From Siphonodentalium dalli (Eukaryota; Mollusca; Scaphopoda; Gadilida; Siphonodentaliidae): a stretch of DNA of 64,000 nucleotides. This document shows, piece by piece, positions 23,164-35,308 of this stretch; position 1 is the first letter of the stretch, and the number at the start of each line of letters is the position of its first letter. Made by a program: the position numbers and the translations under genes. The notes under the pieces are model-generated. The model was not told the DNA's origin. It searched no databases and saw only the letters and a program-made list of their open reading frames with translations. The DNA lies in contig CP136061.1 in assembly GCA_032622095.1 (NCBI GenBank), positions 11,115,287 through 11,179,286 of the forward strand, read 5' to 3'.

Positions 23164-24223
23164 TTATTATCCATCCCTTAACTAACACTATTTCTGATTC
23201 GGCAAAACCCGTCACGTGATAATCCTGGAAAAAGTCATATTGGACTCCCGAAAGTCATATTGGACTCCCAAGTGTGCAATATGACTTTTTTTTATCGGGA
23301 CTCCGTGACGTCACAACTTAACTCTATTGCGAAATGAATCGGTGAAATTGGGTGCGCGCGCAACACTGGTGTATTTAGCAGACGTTTCACTTCGCATTGA
23401 GTTTTTTCCACTTCCGTTTTTAGTGTTACAAATCATGTTTTCTGACGATCAAATACAGGCTTTTATAGAGATTTATGTGCCGACAAATACCAAAAATAAC
23501 CACAACAGTTTTATTCCCAAAATTTGGATAAACATGCAGATGGGTAATAAAAATGTCATTATACAAGGTTAGGTACAATATGGGTTTTTCTTGTACTCGT
23601 CCAGGTTGTGGTGAAAAGTCATATTGGACTCGACACTGCGGCCAATATGACTTTTTACCATAACCTGGACTCGTACAAGAAAAACACGTACTCTACACAA
23701 CATTGTATAATAACTTTATATTATACAATGTTGTGTACAGTATGTGTTTTTCTTGTACTCGTCCAGGTTGTGGTGAAAAGTAATATTGGACGAGACACGC
23801 CAGTGTCTAGTCCAATATGACTTTTCACCACAACCTGGACGAGCACAAGAAAAACTCATACTGTACACAACATTGTGTAATGACATTTTTATTATCCATC
23901 TGTATGTTTATGAAAATTTTGGGAATAAAACTTTTGTGGTTATTTTTGGTATTTGTCGGCACTTAATTCTCTATAAAAGCATGTACATTGTGTTTTGATC
24001 ATCAGAAAGCATGATTTGGAAAAGTAAACACGGAAGTGAGAAAAAAAAACTCACATTTCGCAATATAATTAATTCGTGACGTCACGGAGTCCCAATAAAA
24101 AGTGATATTGTACAGTCGGGAGTCCAATATGACTTTCGGTAGTCCAATATGACTTTTTCCAGGACTATCACGTGGCGGCTTTTGCCCAATCGGAAATGGT
24201 GTTAGTTAAGGGATGGATAATAA
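23164..24223. mobile_element. Foldback element with nested palindromes
   Basis: The terminal inverted repeats start TTATTATCCATCCCTTAACT (left, 23164) and mirror at 24223. Arms of about 400 bp pair through 'gtcatattggactccc', 'ctccgtgacgtcac', 'acttccg' and 'gacaaataccaaaaataacc'. The core (23578-23910) holds the motif 'cttgtactcgtccaggtt' four times in alternating orientation. No transposase. Palindromes within palindromes make this a strong cruciform-forming sequence. Confidence 0.75.
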
Positions 24224-24630
24224 TGAATGATATTTAAATCAGCACAATATTTTTATCAACTCAATATCAAAATAAATCACGTTAAGATGTTATAATTTCT
24301 CCCCACAATAAGTATAGGCCTATACATAGACCGCAGTCATGCACTTGGTGTATCGTCTGATGGCGCCGCTTCCATTAATGATTCCTCGTCTACCGCGAAG
24401 GACTCTTAGATTACTTGGATGATGAAATGAAATAAGCATCATGTAAATGTCCCGTAAATGTTGGAATTTAAGTGAACGTGGAGAGTTTTTCGTTGTGGAT
24501 ATGTGGACTGCGGATTAACCCACAGGGAGCCTCACACAGATGGAAGCATGCACTACAGAAAAATGTAAGAAAAAGTAAAAATTAATATAGAATAAAGAAC
24601 AATTGATAAAAAATTATACAAAATTGTTTG

Positions 24631-24699
24631 GCCAATGCATTCTCTTATATATGCGAGGCGACCTATGTTCGACTCGCATATATAAGGGAATGCATTGGC
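24631..24699. repeat. Hairpin, ~27-bp stem
   Basis: 'gccaatgcattctcttata' at the left pairs with 'tataagggaatgcattggc' at the right, joined by further paired bases and a loop of about 15 nt. No flanking gene. Confidence 0.8.
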
Positions 24700-24942
24700 A
24701 CAGGGTAAACATGAATAATAAGCACTGTTTGATTTTAGCTGCAAAATCGTGGCGTATCCTCGGTTACTTCCACTTTCGGAATTACAGTCGTGTGTACGTA
24801 AACATCGTAGATGGAAATTTCGTAGGGTAGTCAAACATATGTATACCATACTAGTATTACAATATAGCACAAGACATGTTTCTCTCAGTTTTAAATTCGC
24901 TCACGGGTGCGCGAAAAATAGTACTGTGCGAATTTAAATCTA

Positions 24943-26280
24943 TCTATACTATATATTTTGAGACTTCGTATATATGTGTGTATGTGTGTGTGTGTGTACT
25001 TCATAGAATCCAAAACGCGTGTACAGATTGAGCTAAAACTTCCTATGTAAGTGTCAAATCACACCGACACGACCGTGGTCGCAGTTTAGAAAAGCTCAGA
25101 GCACCCGTTCTCCAATCTCAAATCACCGCAAAGGCACGGCGTGGGTTAATCAAGTGATTATTTAATGAGCGTTTGTTTTTGACGCATCTCTATAAAGAGC
25201 GTCTGTTTGCCATTCAACGCTATTTGCATCTGCAGAGAGATATACGGAACATACATTAAATTTAAAAAAACATTTGTTTCTGACCAACCCTGCGAGCACG
25301 GATGGCGCGCTTTGTTTTTACAGTATATAGTTATATACCGAAATCATCCCAGATAATCACGAATATAGCATCAGATTTCTCCCCAGATATACCGTTATAA
25401 AAAGCTACTGGAATCTGCCAATCTACGGGAAATTCCAGGGAATGCCGATTGAGCTCAAACTTGCTACCCACGGGAAGTGTCATATATATGAGTGTGTCCT
25501 TTATAGACTCGAACCGATTGAGCTCAAACTTGCTAGATAAGAAAATAGACCCAAGCCGTAAATATCAACAACAACGATATTGCTACCTACGGGGAGCAAC
25601 GTTATTAGCATCTGCAGAATTATGCAGAGAGAAAATGCTTTCCTATTTTTAGAACGCAACACATGTTTACGTCGCGTTGGTGATTGAGGTTCACAACGGG
25701 GTTAATTGACTGTCCGCTCTTTGCGACGATGAGGTTCACGGCGGGGACTATTGACCAACACTCACAATTTCGTCTTTTGCATCAGATACCAACACCTCGA
25801 CCGATCGGGACGAAACTTGGTACGTGAGTGTAGTTTGACCAGGTGGTCGTCGCTGTCGTATTGGCGAGCCCGTGCGACGCCCGTGCAGCGCATGCGCAGA
25901 CGAGATATCGGAAACTGGTGGAGCTATCGACTTGAAATTTGGTATGTGAATGTATCTTGCGCCGGGTACAAATTTTATCGGGTCGCCGAGCCCGTGCGAC
26001 GCCCGTGCAGCGCATGCGCAGACGAGATATCGGAAACGGGTGGAGCTATCGACTTGAAATTTGCTATGTGAATGTATCTTGCGCCGGGTACAAATTTTAT
26101 CGGGTCGCCGAGTCCGTGCGACGCCAGCTTCGCGCATGCGCAGACCAGATCTCGGAAACGAGTGGAGCTAAAAATTAAAAAAAAATATATCTCGGAAACG
26201 CGTGAAGCTAAAAATTAAAAAAAAATATTTTAAAAATGTCATGTTTCGGACAAGCCGCCGGTGGCGGGCTAACCTGCTAG
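24943..26280 (+). mobile_element. Non-autonomous Helitron, copy 1
   Basis: The 5' end is A|TCTATACTATATATTTTGAG, and the 3' end is CTAG|T with a GC-rich hairpin (CCGCC-GGT-GGCGG at about 26256) eight or so bases upstream. TC start, CTRR end, 3' hairpin and insertion between A and T are the Helitron hallmarks. No Rep/helicase is encoded. It carries a tandem array of a ~115-bp unit at 25793-26170. Confidence 0.75.
25793..26170. repeat. ~115-bp tandem units inside Helitron copy 1
   Basis: Three or so units each contain 'gagctatcgacttgaaattt', 'gtgaatgtatcttgcgcc' and 'gcgcatgcgcagac'. Open frames in all units on both strands result from the repeat and are not evidence of genes. Confidence 0.8.
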
Positions 26281-27264
26281 TACTATATATTTTGAGACTT
26301 CGTATATATATATGTGTGTACTTCATAGAATCGAAAACGCGTGTACATATTGAGATCAAATTTCGTATGTAAGTGTAAAATTCCACCGACACCGCCGTAG
26401 TCGTGTTTTCGAGAAGCTCTGAGCACCCTTTATCCACTCCCAAATCACCGCAAAGGCACGGCTGGGGTTAAGGCAATAACGCTCTTTATCTATACCTTAT
26501 ACGGAGGTTTTAACAACTAACGCTCTTTATTGCAATGGACGTGGCTAAACGATACCCCATGCGTCCGATGCGGATTCCAATCGACGTGGCTAAACAACTG
26601 ACCCCATGCGTCCGAAATACGGATGCGGACGAAATGCAACTAAAAAGGCAGAATTGATCTAAGAGCTCGAAATATTATGCAGAGGGATTTCACGACGGGA
26701 TTAATTGACTGTCCGCTCTGAAGTTTAGGACGGGGAGGACGGGTACCATGAATTAACTCATTGAAAAACAAAGAATGCGTTATCTCGCAAACGGGTGGAG
26801 CTATCGACTTGAAATTTGCTATGTGAATGTATCTTGCCCCGGATACAAATTTTATCGGGTCGCCGAGTCCGTGCGACGCCAGCTTCGCGCATGCGCAGAC
26901 GAGATATCGGAAACCGGTGGAGCTATCGACTTGAAATTTGGTATGTGAATGTATCTTGCCCCGGGTACGAATTGTATCGGGTCGTCGAGCCCGTGCGACG
27001 CAAGCTTCGCGCATGCGCAGACCAGATCTCGGAAACGGGTGGAGCTATCGACTTGAGCCAAATTTAATTAAAACAATTTAAAATTAAAAACAATTAACAA
27101 TAAAAAAACAATTCAGAAAAAAAAAATATTAAATTTAAAAAACATTAAATTCATATTCAAAAATAAAAAACAAAAATAAATAAAAACAAAATAATTACAA
27201 AAATGTCATGTTTCTGAAACAAAGCCATGGGACGAATGCCGCCAGTGGCGGGCAAACCTGCTAG
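26281..27264 (+). mobile_element. Non-autonomous Helitron, copy 2, abutting copy 1
   Basis: The sequence restarts directly after copy 1 with TACTATATATTTTGAGACTT and lacks the initial TC. It ends 'gccgccagtggcgggc' hairpin, then CTAG at 27261-27264 followed by T. Internal ~115-bp units recur at 26790-27056. Head-to-tail tandem Helitrons are consistent with rolling-circle transposition. Confidence 0.7.
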
Positions 27265-30200
27265 TACTATATATAATGCATGTCTATAACCCGTTTCGTA
27301 TTCTCAAATAACCATGGAAATATTCCATCTAAGGTCAAATGTAATTATTAACATTCCTAAACATATATAGTTAGGCCAACTATGTTAGTTTTTAGAACAC
27401 ACCACATTGTGTCTTGTTTTCGTTAAAATATGACAACAACTACCGTGTTCTAGAAAATAACACATACACTAGCTATAGTTTGGAAATGTTAAATATTAGG
27501 CTGTATAACGCAAGCAATGTGAGTTTGAGACGGTCGTACATGCCAAATTACAAAAAGTACACGAATAAAATTCAATCAGTGTCTTTATTTGGATATATGC
27601 TAACATATTAGTGGCGACATTAATTTGTACGTGATTATACATCAACTCGAATATACTGAACTTGATATTTACCATTTGAAAGACAATATAGACATGTTAT
27701 GGGGTCAAACGAAATCAACACACAACCGCGACTGAGATATGTTTGTGTGAAGTATATAAGAAATATACAATAGTACAACTTCGTCTGTGAACTCGATTAT
27801 AAACAAAACGCATGCTATTTTAAGGATGAATTTGATGAATTATATATATTCTGGGCTACGGAAACGGTATGCTATTCCCTTTTGACCAAGCAGTGGCTTG
27901 CGCAACGAATTTATTTTACGCAGTCACCAAAAAAACCACATCTACATCGTTATTATTATTGTCTAAATATCCCTATATACACCCTCATAATAAGCGTGTT
28001 TATAAAAAAAATAAATATTGAAAAATAGCTAAATGTATGTCCACACATTTGCATAATTTATTTCTCAGACATACTCACCTCGATATGCGAAGAAACCCAT
28101 GTGATTAGTCGGTTTATTTTGTGATAATTGAGTAGTATAGAGCCACTGCGCCACCTCGCCGAATAAACAAAACAGAAAGCCAAATTTGATCGCCTAATTC
28201 AACAGATAGTGTAATTTTATGAAGAAAAAAACGAGGTGGTCTATGTATTCTGTGATATATCTTGTTCAAGTATCGTCTGCTGAAAACGATAGTTTACAAT
28301 GAGACCTAATCACAATTTAAACCAACATACGTTCCGTGAACGTGTTTCTCCGCCATATTGGATTGTTCTACACAGTATGCTACACCGATCTTGCACCAAT
28401 GGGAGTTAAAATGTTTCTAAGCCAAGAAATTGGAAAAACAACATTTCACGCCATCAAGAAAGGGGAATAACTCTGTGAAAAATTATCTTTTATATGTCGA
28501 CCATATACATTTTGCATATTAGCAATATATGGGTAACAATATTCTAAAGTTTCAATTCTCTACATTTGAAACCGTGGGAGCAGTTGATTACACAAAGAAT
28601 GTATATCCAGAAATCAAAACAGCTAGAATTGTTCTAAGTCAGGAAAGGGGAATAACTACATGAAAAACAATACTTCACGTCATCCATATATACATGGTGT
28701 ACAATCAAATGCAATATATTGTTACCAATGTCCTAAGATTTTAATTCTCCATTCGAAACTGTGGCAGGAATTGATTACACAACGGATGTATACCCAAAAT
28801 GTGCGACGGATACTCGAACGGCCAATTTTGGGTACAGTCGCTTTTTTGCTGACATTTGAGCCCCTAATTAGAACTTTATTTCCATATATACATCAGTGCC
28901 AAATATACATATTCCATTTCTGATATTTTCGATAGTATATAATTATTTCAGATTTGAAGCATCAGTACCATTGTGCTTCACCCCTGGATGCTCAACAAGG
29001 TTTTGGGTGGATTATATGGGTCGTAGAATGTTCTTAATAACAAATATGCTGAAGAAATAAAACATTTTAGGGTATTGATTAGTAACGCAAAACGCCTGCA
29101 AAAAACGTTACCTATGATATAATTTGAATGAATACAAAGTGATTCATCCTTTTTATATAAACTTTGATGAGATGGCTGCCAAAATGGCTAGAAATGGGAT
29201 GGCGTATATTTCACATTATTATTGTAAATAAGTTCACTGTGGTATTTTCTTAAACTAACAGAAGAACAGGGTGTATTGTTTGGTATTCAAATGTTGAGTC
29301 GTAATTTAGTTTGAACTATTAATAATCAACATAAATGTAGAGACTGCACCTGGTTTTGTGATCAACAGTGAACAGCTGATATAATTTAAGCTATGATATA
29401 TGGTGAACACTTTACTATATACTGTTCTACCTGGAACCTGTTTGTTTCGTGTTGCAACCACATGTTTCAATCATTAAATTGGATATCGCACTCGTTATAA
29501 TGCAATATAATCAAGTCGTAATCAAATCAGAGATGATCATCTACACCGATTTATATTTCAGAATTAATCAATTATCCCAAAAGGACTAAGACAACTCATC
29601 CCACAAAAAGCTTTAGGAAATAATGGAATCATCACTACTCAATCAAAATAGTATAATGAACCTTTGGCAGCCACACAGTAATTGTGACTGGCCATATAAT
29701 TGCAGCATTCGCAGACTGAAAAAATGAGCATTTAATTGAGATAAAAAATACCCTAACAGAATCATTTATAATAACAAATAGCCCTCGTACCTAACCGTTA
29801 TTAATATATTTTCGATACCACACCACCCCTGGATAAGTCGTCCTGGTATTGTGCTATGATGTTGATGGGTCCTGCTGGATTGCAATGATGTTGGTAGGGC
29901 AAACCGATGCTGCTAGGAAAGAGCACTGTTATTCTTCGTGAAGTTTGTCATTGTTGGTCGAACGTTAATAGTAATATCACTTTATGGCGATCAGGGGCTA
30001 CTATAACGACGATAAACACTTGCGTTTGACCCGTTAACTATCAATAATCTAATAGATACAACAGAGCATAAAGTTGTACCTCAATATGCAGCAATGTGGC
30101 AAAAGTATGTATCGAATAGTTCGGTGATGTTACCGATAATTGTTGACTGTTGAGTATGTATCGAATAGTTCTGTAATGTTACCGATAATTGGTCACTGTT

Positions 30201-30351
30201 GAGTATAACGAAAACATTCTCAACAAGACTGAAGTTTGAAGATGTGATGTCATATTAAGTTATTGTATTATTGATAATTAGCCAGTACATGAAGCCATGT
30301 TGTAGATTGTAACGAGATGTAATGTTACAAATACACAGTTACATGTTTGTC
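27265..30351. other. AT-rich non-coding region, two short dispersed repeats
   Basis: I see no exon or transposon protein. The pieces 28420-28470 and 28630-28680 ('aaggggaataac') match the family at 22056/22571. A 50-bp direct duplication is listed separately at 30105-30204. Confidence 0.4.
30105..30204. repeat. ~50-bp direct tandem duplication
   Basis: 'gtatgtatcgaatagttc' and 'atgttaccgataattg' occur twice in a row with few differences. Confidence 0.85.
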
Positions 30352-30640
30352 AAGCTGAAGGGGTCACGATCACCAAAAAAAAAGTGATGAAGCGTACACA
30401 TGTTTTGAAAATGTGCCTAAGGGTACACATCTTTTGAAATCTTGTTCTAAATGACGTTCAGTTTTCCCTTCTGCCATGATTTATGTTAGAGAATAATTGT
30501 TTACGTTCAAATGAGAATTAAAATAAACTGAAAACACTGCTGATTGGCGCCAGAATACCAGAAGCACGTGAAGTAACAGCGTTAGTCCCTGTGTACCCAT
30601 AAGCACATTTTCAACACATGTGTATCCTCCATCACTGGAT
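30352..30640. mobile_element. MITE with TIRs starting CTGAAGGGG, copy 2
   Basis: It shares ends and interior with 20643-20970: 'gctgaaggggtcac', 'tttgaaaatgtg', 'gagaataattgtttacg'. The interior is inverted relative to copy 1, and the right TIR is degraded. Confidence 0.65.
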
Positions 30641-31079
30641 TGAGTTGATTATTCTGGGATATTATGTGTTTTCGCAGGATTTGTTCTACTATATAAAATG
30701 TTAAACTTCTTGCAAAAAATATTCGCATCCCAACTTTTCAACGGAAGCTATATACCTTTCTTCACACTTTAAGAGCATGTGCATATATACATAAAACACT
30801 TAAACTCAAGTAGATGTTTCAGATCGCAATATCAATATACTTGCCGAACAGGCTCCCGAATGGAGTCTTTTTTAGTACCGGATAGGCATCCGGCACATTT
30901 GCAGCAGCCCCTGCGTGTTTATATCTTGTGCTAATTTATCCCACAGTATGTGGCTATACTTATTTAAAAGCGGCTAACAAATTTGCACAATTGGCTAAAA
31001 AATTGGCTACAAAATATTTCGGACCAGGACGAACACTGGAGGTGATTCTAAACATGCAATTTAATTGTCCAATAAATAC

Positions 31080-31510
31080 GGGGTGTTCCGATGTATTCAA
31101 ACTTGAAATCCAAGATGGATGCTGACGGCCATGTTTTTTAAAATAAATTTCGGTCAAAATCGAAAATCGTTCAAATTCGATAGCTCCTATATACATATGA
31201 TCACAATCGTGCCTGTAAAATTAAAAAATGATCCGGCCATAAATACGGGTAGTAGGGTGTGCCGACGGATTCAAATTTGTTAATGCAAGATGGCTGCTGG
31301 CGGCCATGTTTATCATCGAAATTTGAAAACAAAATCGATAGCTCCCATCTGTAGGTAACCCTGACGTTACATATGACGTTTGGTGAAGATCGGACGAGGG
31401 ATGCGGCCTGTAAGGCGTACCGAAGGAAATTGTTGATGCAGGGACGGACGACGGACGCAACCCATGGCAAAAGCTATTTTTTTACGTTGTAAAGGTGAGC
31501 TAAAAAAGCT
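31080..31510. repeat. Dispersed repeat with two internal units
   Basis: Two diverged units ('caagatgg.tgctg.cggccatg' and 'tcgatagctccc') are followed by 'gaagatcggacgagggatg', 'ggacggacgacggacgcaac' and 'ggtgagctaaaaaa'. This has the look of a common invertebrate SINE/MITE-like family. The phrase 'gatagctcccatct' also occurs inverted at 45612 inside the CACAGTG element. Confidence 0.55.
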
Positions 31511-31861
31511 TTTACATATTTCCTTATCTCTCACAAGTGATGTATAAGCGTCTTGGCATCCCGCCAAATAAAATGACGGCGCGTCGGTCTTTACAATGAT
31601 TCAGTCGGAGTAATACTATTTCGAAAACCGCTCGTCACACCAACACCAGACAATTCAAAATGATTACTTTGTTCATTAAAATTAAATTTTGTCCAACTTC
31701 GATGCACCAACGAAAACAGACGCAAAAACAAAAATGCAATTATTTTGCTTCGCCAGCACAGAGCGCGCAATACTGTCGTATACGACCATGAAGCGTCTCA
31801 GCCAACGATGTAAATGTAGCTTTTTTTGCATCTTTTTAAAGATTTCTTTTATTTTGATTTG

Positions 31862-32100
31862 TTAAAGGTACTCAATCCGATCAGACGCTCCTAAATTACT
31901 ATTTATTTGGCTTCGGGGGTAACAACTATTTGATTCGAGTTGAGGAACCCACCCATCAAAGCTCAGAGTGATCAGATATAGATTCTTGAAGTTTATTATT
32001 TCAATCGTTTTTGGACCAGAAGCACGATGAAGCACGAGGAAGCACGAGGTCAAGCGGACGGTCTTGCAGATAAAGATGGATAACTCTAAAATCAAGTGGT
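31862..32100. repeat. Dispersed repeat shared with 12343-12575
   Basis: Diverged copy; shared landmarks are 'caatccgat', 'tatttggcttcgg' and 'gataactctaaaatcaagtgg'. Its right end forms the hairpin listed next. Confidence 0.55.
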
Positions 32101-32143
32101 TATTATTACCACTTTATTTTAGAGTTATCCATCTTTATCTGCA
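32065..32143. repeat. Hairpin, 36-bp stem, 7-nt loop
   Basis: 32065-32100 pairs with 32108-32143 with a single mismatch; the loop is 'tattatt'. It may be a MITE end folded on itself or a small-RNA precursor. Confidence 0.85.
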
Positions 32144-32149
32144 AAATCT

Positions 32150-32826
32150 TATATCCCAACTTAACTCGTTGGAGATCTTCTCTATATATACTTTCTGCTT
32201 AAACACAGGATATGTGCAGATTATATCATGGTAAGAATCGTATACGAGAAATATCAACGAGTCTTTGCCGAGTCTAAACGATTATAACCATGATATAACC
32301 TACATATAGCACACAATAGGACTTTAATTAATTTAATCAACAATTGCCCAATTCTGTCTTGATTTAACACGAGTGAACAGTATATCAATGCATGCGTGAT
32401 ACATAATCAACCCTATTTGGACAACGAGATAGAAATGCTCTTCGATCACTTCGATATTGATATAAGACACACATAAGGCAACTGTGAATTGTGAAGGTAA
32501 TTATTGATTTTTTTCTCATTTTTTATTAATATCTGTCGGGGTTCGGGTCATCAACTTGTCATTTTGTTCAACTGCCATGCCAGAAGCGAACTTTTTTTTG
32601 TGCAAAATTTTAAATGGCTTTGGGCACACATGTTGCTTCTTATAATGGTTGCGTTTATGGCATATTGGCTGGCAGTCAAAATATTTCATTTGTATTTAAC
32701 AATAAACAGCATTTATGATTTGTTTTGATGTGGTAAAAATAAAGATCGTCCGTATGGAAACGTAAGAAAGCTAATATCAATCAAAATCACTTCTAGATCT
32801 TTGCAGATAATATATTTTCCATAGGA
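32150..32826. other. Nothing recognised
   Basis: AT-rich spacer between the hairpin and the 39-bp minisatellite. It contains a short open frame (32504-32728, plus) with a hydrophobic stretch but no other support. Confidence 0.35.
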
Positions 32827-34047
32827 TTATTTCGTTATATTTTCGTTATCATTCGACCTATTTTGACCACCATAATGCGACACATATGAGTTGTGACTAT
32901 AGGCTCCAGAATGCGACACATATGAGTTGTGACTATAGGCTCCACCGGAATGCGACACATATGAGTTGTGACTATAGGCTCCACCAGAATGCGACACATA
33001 TGAGTTGTGACAATAGGCTCCACCAGAATGCGACACATATGAGTTGTGACTATAGGCTCCACCGGAATGCGACACATATGAGTTGTGACTATAGGCTCCA
33101 CCAGAATGCGACACATATGAGTTGTGACTATAGGCTCCACCGGAATGCGACACATATGAGTTGTGACTATAGGCTCCACCAGAATGCGACACATATGAGT
33201 TGTGACTATAGGCTCCACCAGAATGCGACACATATGAGTTGTGACTATAGGCTCCACCAGAATGCGACACATATGAGTTCTGACTATAGGCTCCACCGGA
33301 ATGCGACACATATGAGTTGTGACTATAGGCTCCACCGGAATGCGACACATATGAGTTGTGACTATAGGCTCCACCAGAATGCGACACATATGAGTTGTGA
33401 CTATTGGCTCCACCAGAATGCGACACATATGAGTTGTGACTATAGGCTCCACCGGAATGCGACACATATGAGTTGTGACTATAGGCTCCACCAGAATGCG
33501 ACACATATGAGTTGTGACTATAGGCTCCACCGGAATGCGACACATATGAGTTGTGACTATAGGCTCCACCGGAATGCGACACATATGAGTTGTGTCTATA
33601 GGCTCCACCGGAATGCGACACATATGAGTTGTGACTATAGGCTCCACCGGAATGCGACACATATGAGTTGTGACTATAGGCTCCACCGGAATGCGACACA
33701 TATGAGTTGTGACTATAGGCTCCACCGGAATGCGACACATATGAGTTGTGACTATAGGCTCCACCGGAATGCGACACATATGAGTTGTGTCTATAGTCTC
33801 CACCAGAATGCGACACATATGAGTTGTGACTATAGGCTCCACCAGAATGCGACACATATGAGTTGTGACTATAGGCTCCACCGGAATGCGACACATATGA
33901 GTTGTGACTATAGGCTCCACCAGAATGCGACACATATGAGTTGTGACTATAGGCTCCACCAGAATGCGACACATATGAGTTGTGACTATAGGCTCCACCG
34001 GAATGCGACACATATGAGTTGTGACTATAGGCTCGATTTGATGCCAT
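32827..34047 (-). CDS. Possible repetitive Tyr/Ser/His/Gly protein (doubtful)
   Basis: The minus strand has an ATG at 34047 and an uninterrupted frame of 406 codons made of about 30 copies of the 13-residue unit Y-S-H-N-S-Y-V-S-H-S-G-G-A. It ends in a short unique tail rich in Asn. The main unit-to-unit difference (g/a) falls on a third codon position (Ser TCC/TCT). There are also single-copy replacements (Y to N, S to R twice, S to C, H to Q, A to D). Because 39 is divisible by three, other frames on both strands are open too, so openness proves little. No signal peptide, promoter or intron evidence. If expressed it would be a low-complexity structural protein. Confidence 0.25.
   Translation of the reverse strand: MASNRAYSHNSYVSHSGGAYSHNSYVSHSGGAYSHNSYVSHSGGAYSHNSYVSHSGGAYSHNSYVSHSGGAYSHNSYVSHSGGDYRHNSYVSHSGGAYSHNSYVSHSGGAYSHNSYVSHSGGAYSHNSYVSHSGGAYSHNSYVSHSGGAYRHNSYVSHSGGAYSHNSYVSHSGGAYSHNSYVSHSGGAYSHNSYVSHSGGAYSHNSYVSHSGGANSHNSYVSHSGGAYSHNSYVSHSGGAYSHNSYVSHSGGAYSQNSYVSHSGGAYSHNSYVSHSGGAYSHNSYVSHSGGAYSHNSYVSHSGGAYSHNSYVSHSGGAYSHNSYVSHSGGAYSHNSYVSHSGGAYCHNSYVSHSGGAYSHNSYVSHSGGAYSHNSYVSHSGAYSHNSYVSHYGGQNRSNDNENITK
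32874..34034. repeat. 39-bp minisatellite, ~30 copies
   Basis: The unit is 'gcgacacatatgagttgtg' followed by 'actataggctccaccRgaat', where R alternates g/a. One unit at the left end is 3 bp shorter. Copy-to-copy identity is very high, so the array is young or homogenised. Confidence 0.97.
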
Positions 34048-35308
34048 AATACGACGTCTGACATTACTTTAAATTTTGACCATAAATTTCTTTTCAATGC
34101 TGCAAATCATGTATACAAGATGAATCAAAAAATGTTCGTGCTTGATATGTTCAACTTTCCAGGTTCAAACTCAATCAAGTTTACGTATGAAGTTTTAGCC
34201 CCCCCCCCCCACACACACCCATGCCCTGACATACACATGCTCTGAGAATGTTTGAATCCAAATGTGATTTTCTGATATATTTTCCAAATTTACATTTTGC
34301 TTTGGTGCGTTGAGGTGTGCTGGTTTATTTGTGATCTGATTAATTGAGCAGTTATGATTGTCCGGACAATCATTGGATATGTGTGATGACCGTCATGCAA
34401 TGATTGACCAGTCTATAATAAGTTCTCAATCAGATCACGAATGTACGAGAACATTTCTGCGCTCCAAATAAAGGCGTGGATGTGGAAAATATACGCAAGG
34501 TTTTACCAATAGAGGTGTGTTATAATTTTAGCTAAAGAAGTGTGAACGCCTGACAAAGATTAGTTGAGAGCAGGGCTTGATACATGGACATTTAGAATAA
34601 TATAGGTGTAAATATTCATGGCAGTAGATAAGAATTGTGCATAGCTGAATATGATAATTAGCAAGCCCTAGTTAAGATGAATAAGATAAATAACAGCCAG
34701 TATATTGATTTGATAGATTGAAGGAATTACATAAACTAATTATATATAAGAAATATGTATGTGGTTGAGAAATAAATAAATATTTTGAATGGAGGAAATA
34801 AATCTTAGTGACAAGTGATCAAATAGTAAACGTACCCCATAAAGCGCCCCACACAAATCTAAGCATGTATTGGAGATTGTTGTCTGCTCTGGTGTGTGTA
34901 GGGCTCCCTATGGGTTACAATAGGAGAGGGAGGAGTGACGAAATAGTAAACTTACCTTGTTTGGTTTCTCTAAAGAATTGATACGCACGTTCCGGAGAGT
35001 ATAAGAGTTTCGTGGTTGTGAGACGCCCCTTGGGTTGTTTGTGCAGTTTATAGTACGTTGGTCGTGCTATTGAGTGTCACCCGATACACGTTACCTGTTA
35101 TTGTTTTCGCCATCTGATATATACACCGCGAGGTATCAGTAACAACATTATCGCACTTGGTCAGGAATCTGATCCAGCGAACGCTGATAGCAGTTTTACT
35201 CCGCAAGCACATTGATCAATGCGTATCTCGACCGTGACCTGCACCAACTCGTATACTAGGGTGGTTCTCTACCAGGATACGTGCCATGCTCATGCACTTC
35301 ATTTTCAC
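34048..35308. other. Spacer with no gene recognised
   Basis: Contains a short C-run with (CA)n near 34200 and otherwise unique AT-rich sequence. Confidence 0.4.

Noticed and set aside
25751-26178. Overlapping open frames on both strands near 25.8-26.2 kb
   Set aside because: They follow the ~115-bp tandem units of the Helitron and have no gene support.
32886-34049. Long plus-strand open frame across the 39-bp minisatellite
   Set aside because: Unit length is a multiple of three, so frames stay open by construction. The g/a variation changes Arg/Gln in this frame, and there are no gene signals.
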